From assembly GCA_030037105.1 (NCBI GenBank), contig JASHRY010000362.1:1-13294 (forward strand): 13,294 bases of DNA. Reading direction: 5' to 3'. A program made the translations under genes and the position numbers. Under the pieces are notes generated by a model that was not told where the DNA came from, did not search any database, and saw nothing but the letters and a program-made list of their open reading frames with translations. The DNA is from Xanthobacteraceae bacterium. Lineage in GTDB: Bacteria; Pseudomonadota; Alphaproteobacteria; Rhizobiales; Xanthobacteraceae. Shown in pieces: positions 6,773-13,294 of the stretch. Each line of letters starts with the position of its first letter. Position 1 is the first letter of the stretch.

Positions 6773-8137
6773 ATGACCCACATCCGGGCGATCATTGCGG
6801 CGGCGGTCGCCGCGGCTGCCATGGCCGCTGCTCTGCCGCTTTTGGCCCAGACAAACCCCCGGCTGCTCGAAGGCAAAGCGGCGTTCGGCGACTGGCACGC
6901 CGACAGTCCGGGGACTCGGCGGTTGATCAGGCCGCAGGATCTTCCGGTCCCCGATCTTGCCGCCTCGACCAGGAATGTAGTCGCCATCGTGCGCCGCACC
7001 GAGGCGGAGAAGCCGGTCGTCCCGGCCGGCTTCGAGGTCAATCTGTTTGCATCCGGTCTCTCGCGCCCGCGGCTCATTCGGGTGGCGCCGAACGGCGACG
7101 TCTTTGTCGCGGAAAGCGCCGCCGGGCGCGTGCGGGCGCTGCGGCCGAACGCCAATGGTGGAGTGCAAGCGGCGGTGTTCGCGTCCGGATTACTCAATCC
7201 GTTCGGCATTGCCTTCTATCCGCCGGGCCCCAACCCCGAATGGGTCTATGTCGGCAATACCGATTCCGTCGTCCGCTTTCCCTACCGCAATGGCGACCTC
7301 GAGGCGCGCGGCCCGGTCGACACGATCGTTCCGCGCCTGCCGGTCGGCGGCCACCGCACCCGCGACGTGGCGTTCTCGCCGGACGGCCGGACCATGTATG
7401 TCTCGGTCGGTTCCGGCTCCAATGTCGGCGACGGAATGGGAACGCCGAGCGCGGCGGAGTTGGAAACGTGGAAGTCGACGCATGCGCTCGGCGCCTCCTG
7501 GGGGAGCGAAGCCGGGCGCGCCGATGTCTTGGCTTTCGATCCGCAAGGCAAGAACCGCCGCATCTTCGCCAGCGGCATCCGCAACTGCGTCGGCATGGCG
7601 GTCGCGCCGCAAAGCGGCGAATTGTGGTGCTCGACCAACGAGCGCGACGGGCTCGGCGACAACGTTCCGACCGACTACATCACGCGCGTGCGCGAAGGCG
7701 CGTTCTACGGCTGGCCCTGGTACTATATCGGCGCCAACGAAGACCCTCGTCATCGCGGCGAGCGGGAAGACCTCAGGGACAAGATCACTGTTCCCGACGT
7801 GCTGCTGCAGGCGCATTCGGCTTCGCTGCAGATGACCTTCTATGAGGGAGCGCAATTCCCGGCCGAATATCGCGGCAACATCTTCGCCGCGGAACACGGC
7901 TCCTGGAATCGCTCCAGGCGCACCGGCTACAAGGTCATTCGCGTGATCATGAAGGACGGCGCGCCGACCGGAGAGTACGAGGATTTCGCCACCGGCTTCG
8001 TGGTCAACGATTCCGAAGTCTGGGGGCGGCCGGTCGGCGTGGCCGTCGACAGGGACGGCGCCTTACTCGTCTCCGAGGATGCGAACGACACCATCTGGCG
8101 CATCACTTATTCGGGCAAGGCCGCACCGACGCGCTGA
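6773..8137 (+). CDS. PQQ-dependent sugar dehydrogenase, sorbosone-dehydrogenase-like (exported)
   Basis: Exported six-bladed beta-propeller oxidoreductase of the soluble glucose/L-sorbosone dehydrogenase family, 454 aa. It would oxidise a sugar or aldose in the periplasm with pyrroloquinoline quinone and pass electrons to the respiratory chain. Residues 1-26 are a signal peptide (Ala-rich core, LPLLAQ). Family landmarks are GFEVNLFASGLSRPR (86-100), GDVFVAES (108-115), LLNPFGIAF (140-148), GGHRTRDVAFSPDG (192-205, H194 the likely catalytic His), SGIRNCVGMA (267-276, R270 a likely active-site Arg), FYGWPWYYIG (311-320) and AAEHGSWNRS (372-381). No cytochrome c CxxCH motif is seen, so an external electron acceptor is needed. 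The gene is first in a run of four same-strand genes, 81 bp ahead of the MFS gene. Actual substrate unknown; sorbosone is only a family label. Confidence 0.85.
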   Translation: MTHIRAIIAAAVAAAAMAAALPLLAQTNPRLLEGKAAFGDWHADSPGTRRLIRPQDLPVPDLAASTRNVVAIVRRTEAEKPVVPAGFEVNLFASGLSRPRLIRVAPNGDVFVAESAAGRVRALRPNANGGVQAAVFASGLLNPFGIAFYPPGPNPEWVYVGNTDSVVRFPYRNGDLEARGPVDTIVPRLPVGGHRTRDVAFSPDGRTMYVSVGSGSNVGDGMGTPSAAELETWKSTHALGASWGSEAGRADVLAFDPQGKNRRIFASGIRNCVGMAVAPQSGELWCSTNERDGLGDNVPTDYITRVREGAFYGWPWYYIGANEDPRHRGEREDLRDKITVPDVLLQAHSASLQMTFYEGAQFPAEYRGNIFAAEHGSWNRSRRTGYKVIRVIMKDGAPTGEYEDFATGFVVNDSEVWGRPVGVAVDRDGALLVSEDANDTIWRITYSGKAAPTR

Positions 8138-8218
8138 GCCCGCTGCGCGGCTGGAACACGCGATTGGACGGAACGTTAGTTGCCGGGGGCCTACGCCACG
8201 CGCCTCGGGCAATCGGAC

Positions 8219-9760
8219 ATGAATCAACCTGCACGTAATGCAGCGCCGGTTGCCGATTCGGTGCAGCGCCCGCCGCCGCCGTCTCGCTTGCGCCGATTGC
8301 GCGGAGGCATCACGGCTGCGGCGCGCCCGCGCTCCGGGGTCATCGTCGAAACCGATATCCCCGCCCGCCTCGATGCATTGCCGTTCGGACGCTTCCATCT
8401 GCTGGTGATCGTCGCTCTCGGCATCACCTGGATTCTGGACGGCCTCGAAGTGACGCTCGCCGGCGCGCTTTCCGCAGAACTCATGCAGAGTTCCGCCTTG
8501 GGTCTGAGCAATACGCAGGTCGGCCTTGCGGGAAGCTGTTACCTCTGCGGCGCGGTGGCCGGCGCCTTCCTCTTCGGCTGGCTGACCGATCGTCTGGGGC
8601 GCAAGAAACTGTTCTGGATCACGCTTGCGCTTTATCTGACGGCGACCGCCGCCACGGGTTTGTCGTGGAATGCCGCGAGTTTCGTGCTGTTCCGTTTCCT
8701 CACCGGCGCTGGCATCGGCGGCGAATACACCGCCATCAATTCGTCAATCCAGGAGCTTATTCCCGCCCGCCTGCGCGGCTGGACCGACCTTCTCATCAAC
8801 GGCAGCTTCTGGGTCGGTGCGGCCATGGGCGCGGGCGGCTCGATCGTCCTGCTTGATCCCGCCGTTATTGATCCGGGGCTCGGCTGGCGGCTGGCGTTCC
8901 TGATCGGTGCCGTTATAGGACTTGTCATTCTCGTGATGAGACGTTGGATTCCGGAAAGCCCGCGCTGGCTTATGACCCACGGTTTCCTGAAAGAGGCCGA
9001 CGCGGTCGTTCGCGGGATCGAAGCGCGCTTTGCGCGGAGCGATCGGGCGCAACTGCCCGCGCCGCCGCGCGTGCGGCTCCGCGTGCGTGATCACACGTCG
9101 CTCGGCGAAGTCGCCCGCGTCCTGTTCGGAAGCTACCGCCGGCGCACGCTGGTCGGCCTCACCCTGATGGCAGCGCAGGCCTTCTTCTACAACGCGATCT
9201 TCTTCACCTATGCGCTGGTCCTGACCGATTTCTACGGCACGCCGGCCGACCGGATCGGGTGGTACATCCTGCCCTTCGCGGCCGGCAACGTGCTCGGGCC
9301 GATCCTGCTCGGCCGGCTGTTCGACACGGTCGGCCGCAAGGCGATGATCGCATCGACCTACGGAATGTCGGGTTTCCTCCTGGCCGCCACCGCTTGTCTG
9401 TTCAGCCACGACGTTCTGTCGGCGCCGACGCTGACCATCGCCTGGATGACTATCTTCTTCTTCGCCTCGGCGGCGGCAAGCTCGGCCTATCTGACCGTGA
9501 GCGAGACTTTCCCGCTGGAAATTCGCGCTCTCGCCATCGCCTTCTTTTATGCGATCGGCACCGGGATCGGCGGCGGCATCGGCCCGCTGCTGTTCGGCGT
9601 CCTGATCGGCACCGGCTCGCGCGGAAGCGTCGCCGTCGGCTATTTCATCGGCTCGGCCCTGATGATGATCGCCGCCACGGTCGAGGCCCGCTGGGGCGTC
9701 GCCGCCGAACGCAAGCCGCTGGAAGCGGTGAGCCGCCCGCTGTCATTTGTCGACTCGTGA
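8219..9760 (+). CDS. MFS transporter, sugar/metabolite:H+ symporter type
   Basis: Inner-membrane secondary carrier of the major facilitator superfamily, 513 aa from ATG at 8219, with about 12 hydrophobic helices. The first 45-50 residues are a Pro/Arg-rich cytoplasmic tail. Helix 1 holds an Asp-Gly pair (WILDGLEVTLAG, D74). Motif A is GWLTDRLGRKK at 120-130 between helices 2 and 3, and its second-half relative is GRLFDTVGRKA. Other marks are FRFLTGAGIGGEYTAINS (158-175) and PESPRWL (245-251), which are typical of sugar-porter and metabolite:H+ symporter branches. An alternative TTG start at 8180 adds 13 residues and has a weak GGACGGA ahead of it; the ATG has no good Shine-Dalgarno, so the start is uncertain. 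The gene ends 6 bp ahead of otsB and is almost surely co-transcribed with it, which hints at a sugar substrate. Specificity cannot be read from sequence. Confidence 0.85.
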   Translation: MNQPARNAAPVADSVQRPPPPSRLRRLRGGITAAARPRSGVIVETDIPARLDALPFGRFHLLVIVALGITWILDGLEVTLAGALSAELMQSSALGLSNTQVGLAGSCYLCGAVAGAFLFGWLTDRLGRKKLFWITLALYLTATAATGLSWNAASFVLFRFLTGAGIGGEYTAINSSIQELIPARLRGWTDLLINGSFWVGAAMGAGGSIVLLDPAVIDPGLGWRLAFLIGAVIGLVILVMRRWIPESPRWLMTHGFLKEADAVVRGIEARFARSDRAQLPAPPRVRLRVRDHTSLGEVARVLFGSYRRRTLVGLTLMAAQAFFYNAIFFTYALVLTDFYGTPADRIGWYILPFAAGNVLGPILLGRLFDTVGRKAMIASTYGMSGFLLAATACLFSHDVLSAPTLTIAWMTIFFFASAAASSAYLTVSETFPLEIRALAIAFFYAIGTGIGGGIGPLLFGVLIGTGSRGSVAVGYFIGSALMMIAATVEARWGVAAERKPLEAVSRPLSFVDS

Positions 9761-9766
9761 GGGCAT

Positions 9767-10567
9767 ATGAAGATGCACGACCAAGTGGATATTCCGACCC
9801 TCGGCATGGAAATTGCGACACCCTCGTTCGCGTTCAACCTCGGCGAATGCGCGATCCTGCTCGACATCGACGGCACCATCCTCGATATCGCGCCGGCGCC
9901 GCAGGAGGTGCGGGTGCCGCCGACTTTGCGGCATACGCTCTCGCGTCTGCAAAAGCTGACCGGCGGCGCCTTGGCGCTGGTGAGCGGCCGATCGCTCAAC
10001 GATATCGATTTGATGTTTGCGCCCCTGCAGCTCGCGGCCATCGGCGGCCACGGCGCCGAATTGCGCCCGGCTGCCGGCGGCGAACGGCAAGTGCGCGCGG
10101 GATCGCTGAGCCCCGCCTTGAAGCGCAAGCTCGCGGCCCTCACCGAACTTGCCCCGGGCATTCTGGTTGAGGACAAGGGCTATTCAATCGCGCTCCACTA
10201 TCGGCTGGCGCCCGGTCAGGGGGCGAAATTGCACGCGGCCGCCGCCGCCATTTGTGCGCAAATGGCGCCGGGCTCCGTCGCCATCCTGCCGGGCAAGCTG
10301 GTCGTCGAGATCAAGCCTTTGGGGATCAGCAAGGCGCTAGCGGTGCGCCAACTGATGAACTACCCGCCCTTCGCCGAGCGGCATCCGATCTTCATCGGTG
10401 ACGACACGACCGACGAGGCGGTATTCGATGTCATTCCCGATTTCGGCGGGCTCGGCTTTTCCGTCGGCCGCGTCGTTCCCGGCGTGAACGGTCATTTCGC
10501 TACGCCTGCGGACGTGCGCTCGTGGTTGGCGCGGATCGCGGCCGGCCGCGGGGACACCGCCGGATGA
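9767..10567 (+). CDS. otsB: Trehalose-6-phosphate phosphatase
   Basis: Cytoplasmic HAD-superfamily phosphatase (266 aa) that converts trehalose 6-phosphate to trehalose and phosphate, the second step of the OtsA-OtsB pathway. HAD motif I is LLDIDGTILD at 31-40, with nucleophile D33 and acid/base D35. Motif II is VSGRS at 72-76. The trehalose-phosphatase stretch AIGGHGAELR is at 91-100. A motif III Lys lies in EIKPLGISKALAV (181-193), and motif IV is GDDTTDEAVF (211-220) with the Mg2+-binding Asp residues. Length is normal for OtsB. The start is ATG 9767; ATG 9773 (MHDQ) is better spaced from GAGGG at 9759-9763 and may be the true one. The gene lies 6 bp after the MFS gene and its stop overlaps the ATG of the GH15 gene by 4 bp, so the three are one operon. 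otsA is not in the window. Confidence 0.9.
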   Translation: MKMHDQVDIPTLGMEIATPSFAFNLGECAILLDIDGTILDIAPAPQEVRVPPTLRHTLSRLQKLTGGALALVSGRSLNDIDLMFAPLQLAAIGGHGAELRPAAGGERQVRAGSLSPALKRKLAALTELAPGILVEDKGYSIALHYRLAPGQGAKLHAAAAAICAQMAPGSVAILPGKLVVEIKPLGISKALAVRQLMNYPPFAERHPIFIGDDTTDEAVFDVIPDFGGLGFSVGRVVPGVNGHFATPADVRSWLARIAAGRGDTAG

Positions 10568-12354
10568 AGGATCACGGGCTCGATCTTGCCGTCATCGGCA
10601 ACGGGCGAACGGCCGCATTGGTCGATCCTTGCTCGCGCCTCGTCTGGTGGTGTTATCCGCGCTTCGACGGCGACCCGATCTTCTGCCGATTGTTGGCGGG
10701 CAACGACGAGAAAGGATTTTCCGACGTCGTGCTCGACGACATGGCGGAGTTTCAATCCGAATATCTGCGCAACACGGCGATCGTCTCTGCCGTGCTCACC
10801 GACTGCCATGGCGGCAAGGTGCGCGTGACTGATTTCGCCCCGCGCTTCCGCCAGTTCGGCCGCGTCTTTCGGCCGCCGCAGCTCATTCGCATCATCGAGC
10901 CGCTCGACGGCCTGCCGCGCATCACCATCAGGATGCGGCCGGCAAGCGGTTACGGCAAGCCGCTTGCGCATCGCTCTCTCGGCAGCAATCACATCCGCTA
11001 TTCGGGCGAAAGCACCGTCATCCGCCTGACCACGGATGCGCCGCTGTCGTTGATCGACGACGAGGCGCCGTTCGTGCTCACGCGGCCGTTGTGCCTTGTG
11101 TTCGGCCCCGACGAGCCCTTCCCGGGCGATCTGCAGTCGACGTGCCGCGAATTCGCCGAACGCACGCGCGATTATTGGATGGAATGGGTGCGCCGATTGT
11201 CGATTTCGGTCGATTGGCAGGAGGCGATCATCCGCGCCGCCATCACGCTGAAGCTCAGCAACTTCGAGGAAACTGGCGCCGTCGTCGCCGCGCACACCAC
11301 GTCGATCCCCGAGGCGCCGGCCTCCGGCCGCACCTGGGATTACCGCTATTGCTGGCTGCGCGACGCTTATTTCGTGGTCCGGGCGCTCAATCGCATCGGC
11401 GCGACGCGCACGATGGAGGAGTTCATCTCGTTCACGCTGTCGATCGCCTCGAAACCGGACCAGGAGCTGCGCCCACTCTATAGCGTGGTGCCGACCGCCG
11501 TGATCGACGAGCGGACCGCGCCCGATCTTGAGGGTTACCGCGGCGACGGCCCGGTGCGCGTCGGCAACGCCGCGGTCTATCAAACTCAGCACGATACCTA
11601 CGGCAGCGTCATCCTGGCCGCCATGCCGATGTTCTTCGATCGCCGCCTGCCCCGGCCGGGCGACGAGGGCTTGTTTCGCTTATTGGAAACGCTCGGCGCC
11701 CGGGCGGCAAAGAAGGCGCTGGAGCCGGATGCCGGCATCTGGGAATACCGCGGCCGCCGACGCATCCATACCCACTCGGCGGCGATGTGCTGGGCCGGCT
11801 GCCAGCGGCTCTCGGCGATCGCCAAGCGCCTCGGCCTGGAAGACCGCGCGCAGCATTGGAACGCGATCGCCGAGCCGATCCATGCCGCGCTGCTCGGCGG
11901 CGCCTGGAACGAGAAACGCGGCGCCTTCACCGCCGCGTTCGGCTCCGACGATCTCGACGCCAGCGTGCTCCTTCTTGCCGACCTCGGCGTCGTCGAGGTG
12001 GACGATCCGCGCTTCGCCTCGACCGTCGCCGCCATGGAGCGCGAGTTGATGCGCGAAAAGCATGTCATGCGCTATGCCAGCCCCGACGATTTCGGCTTGC
12101 CGGTGACCGCGTTCCTGATTTGCCGGTTTTGGCTGATCGACGCGCTGTGGTCGCTGGGGCGGCGCGAGGCGGCGCGCGACTTGTTCGTCGACGCGCTCGA
12201 TCACCGCAACCATTACGGCCTTCTCTCCGAGGACGTGGATCCCCAGACTGGCGAGCTTTGGGGCAATTTCCCGCAGACCTATTCGATGGCCGGGCTCATT
12301 CTCTCCGCGATGCGGCTGTCGCGGAGCTGGGAGGACCGCTACTGGCGCGGATGA
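10564..12354 (+). CDS. Glycoside hydrolase family 15 protein (glucoamylase/trehalase-like)
   Basis: A 596-aa GH15 inverting glucosidase. Family members release glucose from alpha-glucans or, in mycobacteria and some others, hydrolyse trehalose. Residues 1 to about 215 form the N-terminal beta-sandwich domain (DLAVIGNGRTAALVDP near the start). The rest is the (alpha/alpha)6 barrel, with WDYRYCWLRDA at 258-268, the likely general acid E394 in AGIWEYRG, and the likely general base E556 in LLSEDVDPQTGELWGNFPQ. There is no signal peptide, so it acts in the cytoplasm. The ATG overlaps the otsB stop as ATGA, which indicates translational coupling; the frame is open from 10522 but that part lies inside otsB. 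Coupling to a trehalose phosphatase favours a role in trehalose or glucan turnover. I cannot decide between trehalase and glucoamylase from sequence. The gene ends 24 bp from the convergent TMEM175 gene. Confidence 0.9.
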   Translation: MKDHGLDLAVIGNGRTAALVDPCSRLVWWCYPRFDGDPIFCRLLAGNDEKGFSDVVLDDMAEFQSEYLRNTAIVSAVLTDCHGGKVRVTDFAPRFRQFGRVFRPPQLIRIIEPLDGLPRITIRMRPASGYGKPLAHRSLGSNHIRYSGESTVIRLTTDAPLSLIDDEAPFVLTRPLCLVFGPDEPFPGDLQSTCREFAERTRDYWMEWVRRLSISVDWQEAIIRAAITLKLSNFEETGAVVAAHTTSIPEAPASGRTWDYRYCWLRDAYFVVRALNRIGATRTMEEFISFTLSIASKPDQELRPLYSVVPTAVIDERTAPDLEGYRGDGPVRVGNAAVYQTQHDTYGSVILAAMPMFFDRRLPRPGDEGLFRLLETLGARAAKKALEPDAGIWEYRGRRRIHTHSAAMCWAGCQRLSAIAKRLGLEDRAQHWNAIAEPIHAALLGGAWNEKRGAFTAAFGSDDLDASVLLLADLGVVEVDDPRFASTVAAMERELMREKHVMRYASPDDFGLPVTAFLICRFWLIDALWSLGRREAARDLFVDALDHRNHYGLLSEDVDPQTGELWGNFPQTYSMAGLILSAMRLSRSWEDRYWRG

Positions 12355-12378
12355 GCGGCGATGCGCCCATCCACTTCG

Positions 12379-12957
12379 TCACGTCTCGCGCAGCATCTTT
12401 TCGATGCGCCGGTCGGGAACGAGCCACATCACCGCGACCAGGGCGTAGATCGCGATCGATATCCACGGAAGGACGAAGGCCAGGGCTATACCGACGATAT
12501 AGAGAACCGGCGATATCTTGCCTTTGATGTCGCTGCCGAGCGCCCTGGCGAGCACCGAATGCGCGCCTTGCCGGCGGATGATCGCTTTCTGCAGCAGGTA
12601 ATAGGCAATGGCCGGCATCAGCAACGCCGCGCCATAGACCGCCGCCGGCAACGGCGCCGAGAGATTCTGACCCATCCAGGCGGTCGCCGCCGGAATGAGC
12701 GAGAGCCAGAACAGCAGGTGCGAATTGGCCCAGAGGATGAGCCCGTCGACCCGCGTTACGGTGTGCAGGAGATGATGATGATTGTTCCAGTATATGGCGA
12801 GATAAACAAAGCTCATGACGTAAGTCAGGAAGCTCGGCGCCACCCCCCGGAGCGCCGCCCAGTCGGCGCCGTGCGGGATCCGCAACTCCAGCACCATGAT
12901 GGTGATGATGATGGCGATGACGCCGTCGCTGAACGCGGTCAGACGGTCTTTGCCCAT
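12379..12957 (-). CDS. TMEM175-family (DUF1211) potassium channel
   Basis: Small integral membrane protein (192 aa) of the TMEM175/DUF1211 family. Bacterial members have one six-helix unit and assemble as tetramers that conduct K+. The signature RxxxFSDGV lies at R5-V13 in the first helix, followed by a run of Ile/Thr/Leu (AIIITIMVLEL) that would line the pore. Further helices are near 40-57, 72-94, 103-123 and 150-180. A His cluster (NNHHHLLH, 58-65) sits between helices 2 and 3, as is common in this family. Length is usual. ATG start at 12957; upstream the DNA is GC-rich with no clean Shine-Dalgarno. The gene is convergent with GH15 and on the same strand as the partial dioxygenase gene 73 bp upstream, so it may share that transcript. 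Family call firm; ion selectivity inferred. Confidence 0.88.
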   Translation of the reverse strand: MGKDRLTAFSDGVIAIIITIMVLELRIPHGADWAALRGVAPSFLTYVMSFVYLAIYWNNHHHLLHTVTRVDGLILWANSHLLFWLSLIPAATAWMGQNLSAPLPAAVYGAALLMPAIAYYLLQKAIIRRQGAHSVLARALGSDIKGKISPVLYIVGIALAFVLPWISIAIYALVAVMWLVPDRRIEKMLRET

Positions 12958-13030
12958 GGTCGCCGCCCCGGCCGGCTTTCACCGGCCGCCACATGTGATC
13001 GAAGCGCGCGGTCGGCGCGTCGTCTCGCCG

Positions 13031-13294
13031 TCACGGCGCGGCGGTCCGCGCCTTGATGCCGTCCCACCAGGGACAGACGCCGGACATGACCTCGTAATTG
13101 CCCGCGATCACCTGCACCGGCCGGCGATAACCGTCGGCCGCGTTCTTGAGGCGCAATGCGCGGGCCTTGGCCCGGTCCTCGGCCGAAAGCCAGATGCGGT
13201 CGTGGCCCCACATGCTCGGCCCTTCCTTGCGCTCATACGCCCGCCACGTATCGACGTCGATCAAGCGCGCGCCCCAGCCGTACTCGACCATGAA
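13031..13294 (-). CDS. C-terminal end of a VOC-fold extradiol ring-cleavage dioxygenase-like protein (partial)
   Basis: The last 87 residues of a protein that starts beyond the right edge. The frame is open at 13294 (Phe), and the stop is TGA at 13031-13033. The visible part opens FMVEYGWGARLID, which matches the end of the C-terminal VOC domain of type I extradiol dioxygenases (2,3-dihydroxybiphenyl 1,2-dioxygenase class). There the Glu of xxEYGWG is an iron ligand. The GPSMWGHDR stretch (about residues 24-32 of the visible part) also fits the usual tail of these enzymes. After it comes a charged helix (SAEDRAKARALRLK) and a further segment ending PWWDGIKART, which may be a longer tail than the classic enzymes have. 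An internal ATG at 13291 is not taken as the start because the VOC fold would be missing. The family call rests on a short stretch. Confidence 0.6.
   Translation of the reverse strand, partial: FMVEYGWGARLIDVDTWRAYERKEGPSMWGHDRIWLSAEDRAKARALRLKNAADGYRRPVQVIAGNYEVMSGVCPWWDGIKARTAAP

Noticed and set aside
6625..7209. N-terminal extension of the CLC frame to 789 aa, open back to position 7209
   Set aside because: The extension is antisense to the well-supported sugar dehydrogenase gene, has low-complexity Arg/Ala/Ser composition and no transporter features; the CLC core is complete from ATG 6624.
10492..11592. Minus-strand open frame of 366 codons
   Set aside because: Antisense to the GH15 gene and the end of otsB; composition typical of a shadow frame.
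12776..12919. GATGAT/ATGATG-like short repeats within the TMEM175 gene
   Set aside because: They encode the family's His cluster and the Ile/Met-rich pore helix, so protein composition explains them.
1..13294. Search for tRNA, rRNA, CRISPR arrays, insertion sequences, phage or defence genes
   Set aside because: No cloverleaf-type gene, regular spaced repeat, transposase, integrase, nuclease or toxin-antitoxin pair was recognised; every long stretch is accounted for by the genes listed.

Overview
The window is about 13.3 kb of GC-rich DNA with short intergenic gaps. It looks like the chromosome of an alphaproteobacterium, most likely Hyphomicrobiales (Bradyrhizobium/Xanthobacteraceae-like). 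The best lineage marker is a TrcR/DUF1013 protein at 3036-3722, a family essentially confined to Alphaproteobacteria. I see no phage genes, transposases, CRISPR arrays, rRNA or tRNA. This reads as ordinary core and metabolic DNA, not as a defence or mobile island.

Layout, left to right. (1) The N-terminal third of a POT/PTR2 proton-coupled peptide transporter runs off the left edge on the minus strand. It is divergent from a plus-strand gene for a stand-alone CoxL-type (form II) molybdenum hydroxylase large subunit, 462-2795. (2) A 240-bp gap holds a two-copy 19-bp tandem repeat and a GC hairpin with a T-run. It leads to trcR, which is convergent with a secreted SLT+SPOR lytic transglycosylase on the minus strand. 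(3) A minus-strand CLC-family anion transporter with two C-terminal CBS motifs (4840-6624) is divergent from a plus-strand run of four genes: an exported PQQ-type sugar (sorbosone-like) dehydrogenase, an MFS transporter, trehalose-6-phosphate phosphatase (otsB) and a GH15 glucoamylase/trehalase-like glycosidase. The last three are tightly packed, with a 6-bp gap and then a 4-bp ATGA overlap. (4) The minus strand then carries a small TMEM175-type K+ channel gene and, at the right edge, the C-terminal end of a VOC-fold extradiol ring-cleavage dioxygenase.

How the genes may work together. The MFS-otsB-GH15 block, possibly with the sugar dehydrogenase in front, looks like a sugar/trehalose handling operon: phosphatase step, glycosidase and a membrane carrier. 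The expected partner otsA (trehalose-6-phosphate synthase) is not in the window. The CLC and TMEM175 proteins are unrelated ion-transport genes that flank this block. TrcR and the SPOR-containing lytic transglycosylase are a cell-cycle regulator and a cell-wall enzyme, but they are convergent and so not co-transcribed.

I did not find a clearly new multi-gene system. The points most worth a second look are: the CLC protein, whose anion- and proton-pathway motifs all deviate from the ClcA pattern; the orphan CoxL-like subunit; the otsB-GH15 pair without otsA; the internal HTH-like duplication in TrcR; and a 34-codon open stretch after the CLC stop that could be a gene remnant.
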